DNA of 30,710 nucleotides from Cylindrodendrum hubeiense (lineage: Eukaryota > Ascomycota > Sordariomycetes > Hypocreales > Nectriaceae): positions 1 through 30,710 of the forward strand of contig JAANBB010000460.1 of NCBI GenBank assembly GCA_014621425.1, read 5' to 3'. Numbering within the stretch: position 1 is the first letter of the stretch; each line of letters opens with the position of its first letter. A model generated the notes under the pieces. That model was not told the origin of the DNA. It saw only the letters and a program-made list of their open reading frames with translations, and made no database searches. This document shows positions 9,344-18,318 of the stretch, in pieces. The position numbers were made by a program, and so were the translations under genes.

Positions 9344-10790
9344 TCAGTTCAAGACAGGTTTCCACCCCTTTCGTGGTACGAAGTTCTTTACACCTTCATC
9401 TTCGAGTATGTCAGCACCACGCCGTCCCGTCACCACGCTGCGCTCGTGATCCGCCCCGCGGACGTAAAAGGGGAAGCGGAAGCGGTCACTTCCATCACCG
9501 CTGTACTCAGCGCCAGTGGATGTGCGCAGACCAGCCTTTTCTCTAGCCCTCTCTCCGCCATCCACCTCGCCGTATCGGCTCTCATCGACCTCCCATGCTA
9601 AGCGACCATTAGTCCGCTTTTCAACGAAGCCGCAGGCCCGGCGGTCGAGCGATAGGTACCATCGGCGCTGGTGGATACTGCCTATCGTGTTTTCGGCGCC
9701 TGGGTAGGCGTTTGTGAGCCGGACGTGCTCGTCCTCAAGCTCACGAATCTCACGCTCCATGGAGGACAGGTTCTCTCCGGGGGTAGTCCCGCCAACGCTC
9801 AACGGGACATCTTCGCCGTCGTCAATCGCTTCATCGCCTTCATCTTCTTCATCACTAGTCTCCGGTTGTGGCTGCGGTATGCCGCCGCGGGGGCGACGAC
9901 GCCGGGTCCTCGGAGTTCGGGCGCCGCGGGCCCTACCTACGGCGTCTTCATACTTGGTGAGGCGCAGGTTAATGACGTAGGAGTCTGGTAGGCGAGAGCC
10001 ATGGAGGCGGAGGCGGATCTTTCTGTTCTGGAAGGCTGCGTGAAGAAGGGTCTGGGGGGTTGATGAAGGGGGGGTAACAGCTGACTGGTATGCTGGTGAG
10101 GATGGTGGAGAGGACGTTTGGGAGGATGGGTCGGATGAGGGAGCGTGCTTGCTTTTACGTGGGAGGACGGTATAACTGCCTGTATCCCAAATGAGGAGAG
10201 AGCCTGTAACGGGGGAAGCCGTCTCAATGAGATGGTTCTGCAATATGCCGGTCAGATATCTGGATGATACCTAGGTGTTCATAGAGTGGAGTGGGCTCTC
10301 ATACCCAGAGACAGTGGACTCGAGTCTCAGTCGCATTGCGGTTCAGTCGAACACTGTTTGGGTCCCCAGGGAGCCCATACATGATGGCCCAGCTCGCACT
10401 GCTCGTCTCGTTAATTTGGAGGCGGAGATCATAGTGGGTACCGGCGATGGGATGGTCATGTTGGTGGATGACGAAGTGAGCACCGCGAGAGTTCCCAGCT
10501 GCAGCTGTGTAAAGGGACGCATAGGAGGAAATCGACAGGGGCGGTGACGGTGAAGAAGGGGCGATGTATCCAGCAAGGCGAGTGGAGAAGTGCGAGAGGT
10601 GGTCGTCAACCTGGGCAGAGCCGGACTCGATAGCAGCGGTTGTGGGAGGCGATTCGGTTGGTGACAGCGAGGTTTCTGATGGGGTAGTGGATAGCGTAGC
10701 TTGGGGAGGGGAGAGAGTCCACTCAAGGTTACGTTTCTTGATGAAAGGGTTCGGGATGAGATCCGGAGTTGGAGGGCGCTTGCCCGACAT
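9344..10790 (-). CDS. LigD-type 3'-phosphoesterase (PE) domain protein
   Basis: A nuclear or cytosolic protein carrying the DNA ligase D 3'-phosphoesterase fold, which in bacterial LigD removes 3' ribonucleotides and 3' phosphates from DNA ends during end joining. Exons on the minus strand: 10790-10305 and 10237-9344, giving 459 aa. The 67-nt intron (10304-10238) has GTATGA, a CTGAC branch and CAG. Residues 103-125 hold HFVIHQHDH and THYDLRL, matching the catalytic His / His-x-Asp-x-Arg pattern (H111, H119, D121, R123). H159 in RVHCLW matches the later conserved His. GSLLIWDTGSY after the splice site matches the family's G-x-(x)-WD-x-G block. A Ser/Pro-rich insert, a basic RTRRRRPRGG patch and an acidic ETSDEEDEGDE stretch follow, then a C-terminal part with RRWYLSLDRR. 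No ligase or polymerase domain is present. Start at MSGKRPPTPDL is preferred over an in-frame ATG at 10853. The substrate in fungi is inferred from the family. Confidence 0.85.
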
Positions 10791-11392
10791 GGTGCTGCAG
10801 TGTTGTTGAGGCGAGGCTAACTCATACTTGAGGGGATGGGGAATATAGATCAATGTAGGACGAAAGTTTGCAGGTGATAGGAAGACGCTGCTTATTTATC
10901 GAGCTCTCGAAAGGCCGTCTACGTGTAACCCAACGGACACAACCCAATGCAATTTCAAAGCGCGGCTTCAGAAACTCCATATCTCTAAGTCAGTATTGCA
11001 CCAAAGAGTTAGTTCAACCGGAGGTACTCGAGTAATAAGACCGAGTAACGCGCTTCTAGAGACGTTGTGTGAATGATATAGGGTAGCCATTACTGCAGCC
11101 GTTGTGGTGGGGGTCGGTGCGAGCCGTCATCCGCGTTCACATGGCAAACAGAGGACCGGTCACCGGGACGGGCTCCAGGTAGCACCCTCCCGGGAGCCTG
11201 GCCGGTGCGACACGCGGTAATGTATTTGTACATACTCGGTTGCTCGCCCTTACCCACCTAGGAATTCCACACGCAGATTGTGACGAGATACTCAGTGAGG
11301 TGATGTTTAGATCACAGGGGCTGTCGCATGCATCTTCTTGTGCTGTGCCCTGACTCGGCATGATTGTTCCACTGCGCTGCTGTACCAAAGGA

Positions 11393-11421
11393 CCTACCTA
11401 CCTAAGGGGTAGGTAGGTAGG
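11393..11421. repeat. Perfect 12-bp inverted repeat of CCTA/TAGG units
   Basis: CCTACCTACCTA at 11393-11404 and TAGGTAGGTAGG at 11410-11421 are exact reverse complements around a 5-nt AGGGG loop. Similar GGTA/TACC palindromes occur at 17286-17303 and 28983-28992. It could be a structured remnant of a small repeat family, a replication or recombination slippage product, or a protein-binding site. Confidence 0.85.
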
Positions 11422-11840
11422 TAGTTATCTTCACGAGAGATGGGCGGGATGCCTTTCTCCCGGGGCACCGCAGTGGTACATGCTGTACATCACACCTCAA
11501 TATGCACGAAAAGGTAGAAGTGGGCAAGAGCCAGGCGGTGCGGAGTGCCGAGGTCTTTCGGTCGGAACCCCGGTCCAGTCGCTCTTGCAGCCTCTGCGAG
11601 CGCCGCTGAGTCTTGCCTTGGGCAGCCTCGGCGTGGCTCCCCGGATTTCTCTGCGTCTCTCGGGGTTTCCTTCCCCACTCTTGTTTTTCTGCAGCCAGTC
11701 CCAGCCAGTCACAACCTTGCTTGGCTTTCTCACCAGCCAAGGCAAGAGGCTATCGCCCCCCGAGGTCGCCCTTTCCCCAATCTGCTTGCAAATCCTACCA
11801 TCCACAATCCGCTATCCACCATCTACCATCGATCGCCTAC

Positions 11841-11939
11841 CATCTCTCCGCTCCACCTTCCCGTCATTCGCTCCTTTCTCCTCTTCCTCTTCCTCCTCCC
11901 CATCATCCTCCTCATCCCTCCTCATCGCCGTCGACTCGC
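11841..11939 (+). promoter_or_regulatory. Pyrimidine-rich tract upstream of PEX13
   Basis: About 100 nt composed mostly of TCC/TCT/CTC repeats, 310-410 nt before the PEX13 start codon. CT-rich stretches commonly mark transcription starts in filamentous ascomycetes, so the PEX13 start site probably lies close by. Confidence 0.5.
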
Positions 11940-12249
11940 CATCGCCCTCGTCGTCGTTGCATACCGCGACACTCCCTCAACGACGCTGCCTCGCTCCGTC
12001 GCGTGCGCTGGCTTGGGAATCCTCGGCCGGCGTTATCCGCCCTCCCTAGACCGAGGCCCAGGGCCCACTCCCAACCGCCCGGTCACGGATCGCAAGCATT
12101 GAGCGACCCTCGCATCAACACTCGAACAACGACGCGCCCCAACCCGAAGCCCTGTGATACACCTCTGGCTCTACTCCGCGTCACGTCCGTCGGGTTCCAA
12201 TCCTCAGTCCCCGGTCCCTACTCTTCTTCAGCCGCAACCCCCCGCGACA

Positions 12250-13690
12250 ATGGCGTCCCCGCCCAAGCCCTGGGAGCGACCCGGTGCGGCAACGACATCG
12301 GCAGCTGGTAAGTGGGATAAACACTCACCCTACCCCAATCCTTCCACTATCAATCTATGCGTCTCTGCATTTCCCGCATCTCCTGCATATGCATGCTCAC
12401 CGACTTCAACTATAGCCTCGCCAATCTCACCCTCCATTGCGTCCACTACAACTGCTGTTCCCTCAACTACCAGCTCCGCCGCTCCGCCGCTCCCTGACCG
12501 TCCTACCTCTCTTGCCTCCTCTGTCAACCAGAATGCCGCTGCCTATAGTCGTATGGGCAACTCTCCTTACAATTCCATGAATTCCATGAATTCCATGGGC
12601 AGCTCATATTCGTCTCCCTATTCCAGCCCCTACTCGCGCTTCGGCTCATACGGTGGCATGGGAGGCATGGGCGGCGGCGGTATGTACGGTGGTATGGGAG
12701 GCTACGGAAGTGGCATGTATGGAGGAGGCATGTACGGCGGAATGGGAGGCATGGGAGGCATGGGCGGCATGGGAATGCCGGGTGATCCCAACAGCCTGAC
12801 CAACAGCTTCAACAACAGCACACAGGCTACCTTCCAGATGCTCGAGGGCATCGTGACGGCCTTTGGCGGCTTCGCCCAGATGCTCGAGAGCACCTATATG
12901 GCTACACAGTCGAGCTTCTTTGGTAAGTATCTTTAACCTTGTCCTATATTCTACTTCGTCGCTGACCTAACCAACAGCCATGGTCTCTGTCGCCGAGCAA
13001 TTCGGAAACCTGCGAGACACCCTTGGCTCAATCCTCGGCATCTTCACCCTCATGCGTTGGATCCGAACACTCATTGCTAAGATTACTGGCCGTCCGCCAC
13101 CTGCTGATGCCACTGCACTCACCCCGCTTGCCTTCGCCCGCTTCGAGGGCCGCTCGACAGGCCCCGACGGCTCCCCCCTCCCCCCCAAGGCCAGCCGCAA
13201 GCCCCTCATCTTCTTCGTCCTCGCCGCCTTCGGTATTCCTTACCTGATGTCCAAGATGATCAAGTCCCTTGCTGCGTCGCACGAGGAGGAGGAGAGGCGC
13301 CTTCAGCAACAGGCTCTCCAACAGCAGGCTGTTGATCCCACCAAACTCGAATTCTGTCGTCTTCTCTACGACTTCCTACCCCAGCCTTCTAACAGCCAGG
13401 AGCTTGAGGCCCGCAAGGGCGATTTGGTTGCCGTTCTCAGCAAGGAGGATCCGTCTGGGAGCCCCAGTGAGTGGTGGCAGTGTCGATCTCGCGATGGCCG
13501 CCAAGGCTACCTCCCCTCCACCTACCTCGAGGTCTTGAAGCGCCCGACTCAGGAGGTCAAGCAGATCAAGGCTGCCCCCAGTGACAGCAGCCGCACCAAC
13601 TCTATCACCAGCTCTATCGAACAGCCCGTAGAGGGCAAGAAGGAGTACACTACAGCTGATGGCATGCAGAGGAGCCATTTCTACTCCTAG
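12250..13690 (+). CDS. PEX13: Peroxisomal membrane docking protein Pex13 (SH3 domain)
   Basis: A peroxisomal membrane component of the docking complex, with Pex14 and Pex17, for the cargo receptors Pex5 and Pex7. Exons: 12250-12307, 12416-12922 and 12978-13690, giving 425 aa. It begins MASPPKPWERPG, as filamentous-fungal Pex13 proteins do. Exon 2 encodes PLPDRPTSL, NQNAAAYSR and a Gly/Met/Tyr-rich repeat (about residues 96-141, YGGMGG units), followed by a conserved segment ending MLESTYMATQSSFF. Hydrophobic segments lie at about 197-221 and 264-283 (PLIFFVLAAFGIPYLM). The SH3 domain spans about 311-377 with ALYDF-like LLYDFLP, the EWWQCR tryptophan pair and GYLPSTYLEVL. Intron 2 (12923-12977) has GTAAGT, CTAAC and CAG. 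Intron 1 is unusual and is described separately. The gene is convergent with DUS3. Confidence 0.95.
12308..12415 (+). other. PEX13 intron 1: stop-free, length a multiple of three
   Basis: The intron runs from GTAAGT to TATAG and joins G|CC to give Ala in the path TTSAA-SPISPS. It is 108 nt long and contains no in-frame stop, so an unspliced transcript would add 36 residues to the protein and stay in frame. The consensus donor and the family-typical N terminus favour splicing as the main form. Confidence 0.75.
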
Positions 13691-14303
13691 ACAGGGTTGT
13701 CCCCTGCAGGATTTTTGAGAGGACGGCAATGATGTCGTGATGAGCACGGCAAGTTGTATAATCCCGTTTAAAGGTATTGGGAATGGGTTTATTTTGTGGT
13801 TCATTGGGTTAAAAAAGAATCATTCCGGAGTTGTGGTTCACGATCATACCAGTCCCTAGCGTTTAGGTTTATTTGTTGTTGCCTCTTCTATATACCAGGG
13901 GGATATGTCCTGACAATATGTCGACAATATGTCTATGTCCCTGTGCACCTTCTTTCACGGGGCCTCTTTTGTATTAAATATCTTACGGTTTCAAACCACA
14001 CGTTTCTTATTGCAAACTGAATTTAAAGAATTCCGACTTCATGATTGTATTTTCATAATACCTGACTACCATACCTATAGAGCTACATCCGTGAATTTTG
14101 ATACCTCGAACCAGAGCAAATGTTCGCATCCCAGTGTCACCATGTTTAAGCCATTTGTGTATGATATCTGGCTTTACTCATGTCTCGTCTCATACCACTC
14201 ATCTTATCAAGCACATCCCGGCAAGATCGCGACTTCAAATAGTCGCAATGGAATACTCACGAGACTTCTTTACAAGCCCACTGTTTTAGCGACGCTCACC
14301 TGC
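13691..14303. other. Convergent 3' intergenic region (PEX13 / DUS3)
   Basis: These 613 nt are AT-richer than the flanking genes and hold the 3' untranslated regions of the two convergent genes. Short open frames here (74 and 168 codons) look random and lack family features. Nothing else was seen. Confidence 0.6.
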
Positions 14304-16714
14304 TTAACCCTCCGCCTCGTAGGAGTTGGACTTGTGCTTAGGCTGGAACTTGAAAGTCGGGTGGACAGGACCCAGGAACATCTCACTGCGGAAGGCACCT
14401 CGTTAGTATACCATGTACTTTGTGATCAAAAATGATCTGGTCAAAAACGTACCTGATTTTGATCCAATCCTTGTAGTTGTTGGACGCCATGAGCGTCTCC
14501 AGCTCGTCTCGGCCCTTGTACGCAGGCGGGCGGTCGTTCAGGCTTGGGGGCAGATGCTCAAGCAGGCCGATGGGCACGTAGCGGTGTGTGAAGCTGAGCC
14601 ACTCGAGGAGGAAGCGACGAGTGAAACCGATACCGAGTTCATCAGAGCCCCAGGCTTCGAGGCCGTAGCGCGCAAACTTTTCGATGTAGGTGAGACGCTC
14701 GCTCGATGACTTGTCGAGGTACTGGCCCTTCTCGATCTCCTCGAATAGCCAAGGCTTGATGAGGGCGCCACGACCGATCATGACGGTGTCGACGCGCGCC
14801 TTTTCGATGTTTTCGAAGTACTCAGTATGAGAATAGCAGTCACCATTGCCCAGGAAGTACATCCGGCCATCTTTAGCGTTGGGGAGGGTGCTGGCGTCAG
14901 GTTCAGCAATCGTGTCGGTCAAAGCAGCCTTCTCCGCATTGTAAGTCTTGATGAGCGCAGCACACTCGCCGATGTAGCCCCAATCGGCCTTCTTGGTGTA
15001 TCGTTGCTCACGGCTACGGCCGTGGAGGGTGAGGGCCGCACAGCCAGGGGCACCCAGGCGTTCACGGTGCTCGCGGGAGCCAAAGGCGAGCCTTCCGATG
15101 AGTTGTGTGGCCGTGGGCCGGTTGTTGCGAATACCGGTGCGGATCTTAGCGGTAATGGGGACCTCGCCGGATGTGGCGTTCATACCCCGGATCATGCGCT
15201 CTAGCTTGCCCTGGTTCTCTAGGAGAGCGGAACCGCCACCTGACTTGAAGACCATGTCGATGGGGCAACCGCAGTTCAGGTCAATGAGGCGAAGGTGTGG
15301 GCAGTAACGGTTAAGGACGTCGGCAGCCTTGGTGACGACCCAGTAGTTGCTTCCAGATATCTGGGCACCGAACTTGATATCTACTTTATGATCATAGTCG
15401 TCAAAGACAGGCACAGAGCCGGGGTTGAACTTGGGGGCAGTAAGCTCCGAGTCGTGGACCTTGAGCAGCGTCCAGTCAGACTTCGTGCCCTGAACCAGAG
15501 GCATTCCCATGGCCATCTCCGCGTAGGTGAGCTGAGCGCCGAGCTCAACACAGAGACGGCGGAAAGGCAGATTGCCCTGGGTAGTCAGGGGTGCCAGCGT
15601 GGGTGTTTCAACACCAAAGTAAAGACGGCGCTTCTCAGAGGGCTTGAAAGGAGGATCGACATACCGGGCACGAAGATCCTCGATGCCCTCGTCTGCCTGC
15701 GCCTTACGACGGTTCTGGAACTCCTCGCTCAGTCTTGCCTCCTGGTTAAGCCACTTAATATACTGATCCGAGCGGGTAAAGTCAGTTCGTTTGCGGTTGA
15801 GGTCGATTTTCTTGTCCATGCTGACAATGTTGGAGATAGCAGGGCGCTGCTCCTCTGACTCCTCATCCTTAGGCCCGACATCCTTACCATCAGCAGCGGA
15901 ATTGTTGACGAGAATGAGCTCTTTTCTGCCGTCTTCGTGCTCGACTTCTTTCATGTGGCTCTTGACGAAGCGGCATTTCCACCCAGACGGGCAGTAGCCA
16001 TGTTGCTCGAACACGGGGCACTTTCCACCAAGCGTCTCAACATCATCGCGACGGCCCTCGTCGAGGTACTTGCGGAGGTCGTGGCACAGTTTGCATCGCT
16101 CGGCAAACCTGCACTCCCTGGGCGAGAACTCTGGGTAGAAGGCTCGGCTGTTGCACAAGCGAATGGCGTCGTCAAACTTGCCGAAGCTGCGCTCTGTGTT
16201 CTGGCCCTTGTTCTTCTTCCTGTCTTTCTTGCCACCCTTACGAGAGTCCCTGCTATCACGCTGAGAGTCTGTCTGCTCAGTAGAACCGCGCCCCTCTGCA
16301 ACATCATCGTCGTTAGTTTGGGTAGAGGGTTCATCTTCACGGTTGGTCAGGTCGATGAGGTACCTGAGAATTGGTTAACGAAGTTTCATGAGTAAAGAGA
16401 AGGGATATGATTTACTCTTTCTTAATAGGTGCGATGCCCTTGGTGCGTCCATCAACGTGATCAGGCTTTGAATGGGGGTTTGCATCCTCATTCTCACCCT
16501 TTGCAGGATTCACATTGTCCTGGGCTTCGCCAGGGGCAGTTTTCTCGAAAGCAGGTGCTGCCTGAGACGGGGCCGAATCTTCCATCTTAAGTCTCTTCGA
16601 AGCCCTCTCTCCAGCATCTGATTCAACAGGTGCGTTGCTTGAGCCGTTGGCTGGCGGGGCCGGCTGTGCTTGAGGGGAGCCACCTTCCATCTTGACGTCT
16701 GCCTGTTCGGACAT
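14304..16714 (-). CDS. DUS3: tRNA-dihydrouridine(47) synthase Dus3
   Basis: A flavoenzyme that reduces uridine 47 in the variable loop of tRNAs to dihydrouridine using NAD(P)H. Exons on the minus strand: 16714-16416, 16363-14453 and 14385-14304, giving 763 aa. Introns are 52 nt (16415-16364) and 67 nt (14452-14386, CTAAC branch, CGCAG acceptor). The N terminus is disordered, then [15 protein letters not shown]. Two CCCH zinc fingers follow: C170/C184/C190/H194, and C215-x8-C224-x5-C230 with H236. The TIM-barrel catalytic domain starts near residue 350 with [16 protein letters not shown] and [26 protein letters not shown] carries the catalytic Cys at about residue 466, and [18 protein letters not shown] and [14 protein letters not shown] are FMN/phosphate-binding blocks. 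The C terminus [14 protein letters not shown] is reached only after the last splice. Length and domain order match fungal Dus3. Confidence 0.95.
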
Positions 16715-17285
16715 TGTTTCTTGAACAGCACACGGGCTGGAGGCAGTAGAGGGGTGGGGAGGGCGAGATGTAGCTGCAGATGCTGGGTTGTGGGTATCGT
16801 GGTTGAGGAGGGAGAAGTTGGTTTAACACGATGAGTGGTGAGAGTCAAGCGTGAGAGTGAGGTGAGTTCAGGGTGGTGCAGGCTAGTCGCTATTTCTCAC
16901 GAGGCTAAGCAACGAGAGAGCCAATTGAAATATAGCGCTCCTGTTGACGTTAACCAGCGGAGGCCAAAGTGAAAAAAATCGGCCACTTTTTTCTGCTAAC
17001 TTGCTGCAGGGCTACGCGAGTTGTTGAATGCCTGCCGCGAGCTTGATCGTGGAGAAGAAAAAAAAATCAATGTGAGTGGGCGGTTGAGCAAGGATGCAGA
17101 CGCTAATCGAGGAAGGTATCCGTTCAGGCCATTGGAGAACTGAGCGGCTCTACCCTTCCCTCACTAAGCTCCAGGTGAGAGTGGAGTCCGTCCCTCTTGC
17201 CCCTCACGAACGGCCCCTCCCTCCGCAGTGAACAAGAGTCTGTAAAAAGGAGTGTTGCTATTATTTACACGCATTATAGAGAAGG

Positions 17286-17303
17286 TAGGTACCTAGGTAC
17301 CTA
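17286..17303. repeat. 18-bp perfect palindrome of GGTACC units
   Basis: TAGGTACCTAGGTACCTA equals its own reverse complement. It is embedded in a longer AGGTAGGT-rich stretch (17283-17315). It shares its GGTA/TACC units with the hairpin at 11393-11421 and the palindrome at 28983-28992. Confidence 0.9.
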
Positions 17304-17535
17304 GGTAGGTAGGTATGAGATAGACCCCATAAAGTATTTATATCAAGAAATCGTAAGAGGTGATGCAGTTTATTATACCTAGAACCTACGACCTTTCTTC
17401 TGTGTGCAAATGGCAATCGGCGTGCGTGCGAATAGCATACTCCCTCCTGCAAAGATCTACGGCAGCGGACAGCCAGTTGGCTGACCAGGGGCGATCGATC
17501 AGTTTCACAGGGGACCAGAGCCTCACACGGGAACT

Positions 17536-17577
17536 GGGGCGATTTCCACGGGGCGATATCCTTGGGGCGATATCCTT
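17536..17577. repeat. Tandem repeat, 14-bp unit x3
   Basis: GGGGCGATTTCCAC (17536-17549) is followed by two identical copies of GGGGCGATATCCTT (17550-17563 and 17564-17577). A fourth, partial match, GGGGCGATCGATC, lies just upstream near 17488. This is intergenic DNA. Confidence 0.85.
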
Positions 17578-18167
17578 GGGACGGTTCCCCAATCACCGAG
17601 GGGGGGCAGTGGACTCAATTGACGGAACCTCTTGGCAACTGAGGCGCGGACGGTGGAATGGATTAGAACTGCAGACCCAATGCCGTCCGTGATCCTCTGC
17701 TAATTTGCTTGAAACATGCCTCCCGACGGCTTTGGCGGATTTAGGCGCGGTGCTGAAGCTGTCAGAAGATCGCAGGGAGACCTTGGTGGGCTACCGCACC
17801 TCGTGCAAGGTGCTGTGCCAGGTGAGCAAGGGTTGGTGCTTAGACCCGCCGCACTTGTCAGTTCCAGGCCCCTGCCCGCGCCCAGCGTGAGGTACGCAGT
17901 GGGAGCTTCCATGCCCACAAGCCCGGGAGCCCCAGAGCCTAGAGGCTAGCACCCGGAAGCCCCAGCTCCCAACCGCACCTCAGCGAATCCCTACGTACGT
18001 CCCTACCTACATCATCTCCCTCCGACCCAACCGCGCTCACACCATCATCGTTGCCATCACCATCGCCGCATACATACCGTTGCCTCTCAGTGTCTAACTT
18101 GCCCCGAAGCCTCTTGCCTGGGACGAACCCGGCATTCTCCCGTCACCCGAGAAGCGTATCGTTCCGC

Positions 18168-18206
18168 CTCCTCGCTCATCCTCCTCGTTCATCCTCCTCG
18201 TTCATC
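18168..18206 (+). repeat. 13-bp pyrimidine repeat x3 in the kelch-gene leader
   Basis: CTCCTCGCTCATC followed by two CTCCTCGTTCATC copies, 112-150 nt before the kelch gene start codon. It fits the CT-rich leader pattern seen upstream of CAC2 and PEX13. Confidence 0.8.
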
Positions 18207-18296
18207 TTCCTCCATCGCGGTTGTCGTCCCTCACCCCTCGCCCCTCGCACCTCGCCCCTCGTCACCGACTGCCCTCCCTCGCATCGGGCACGGGCA

Positions 18297-18314
18297 ATGA
18301 AGCACGGCTTGTGA
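18297..18314 (+). promoter_or_regulatory. Upstream ORF (5 codons) before the kelch gene
   Basis: ATG at 18297 starts the frame MKHGL with a TGA stop at 18312-18314, only 4 nt before the kelch gene ATG at 18319. The same frame is open back to an ATG at 18051, so if the transcript starts further upstream the uORF would be up to 87 codons. Such close spacing usually lowers translation of the main frame. Presence in the mRNA is not proven. Confidence 0.5.
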
Positions 18315-18318
18315 GACC

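Larger units (their letters stand above)
10791..12249. promoter_or_regulatory. Divergent intergenic region (phosphoesterase / PEX13)
   Basis: This 1.46-kb region must contain the promoters of the minus-strand phosphoesterase gene and the plus-strand PEX13 gene. It holds a perfect 12-bp hairpin at 11393-11421 and a strong pyrimidine tract at 11841-11939. From about 11505 to the PEX13 start no ATG was found on the + strand, which suits a long 5' leader. Open frames at 11480-12311 are GC-rich, low-complexity and unrelated to known families, so they are not called as genes. Confidence 0.55.
16715..18318. promoter_or_regulatory. Divergent intergenic region (DUS3 / kelch gene)
   Basis: The 1.6-kb region between two start codons must hold both promoters. 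It contains an 18-bp perfect palindrome (17286-17303), a three-copy 14-bp tandem repeat (17536-17577), a 13-bp pyrimidine repeat in the kelch leader (18168-18206) and a short upstream ORF (18297-18314). Open frames at 17260-17950 are short, appear on both strands and have no recognisable content. Confidence 0.55.

Noticed and set aside
10788..10853. Longer N terminus for the phosphoesterase from an ATG at 10853
   Set aside because: The extra 21 residues are not protein-like, and MSGKRPPTPDLIPNPF is a natural start followed by NPFIKKRNLEW. The upstream codons are more likely leader.
11480..12311. Three overlapping plus-strand frames of 185-232 codons
   Set aside because: They overlap one another in all three frames, are Ser/Pro/Leu-rich from CT tracts, and sit in the PEX13 leader.
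15295..16395. Plus-strand frames of 187 and 152 codons
   Set aside because: They are antisense shadows of the DUS3 coding sequence.
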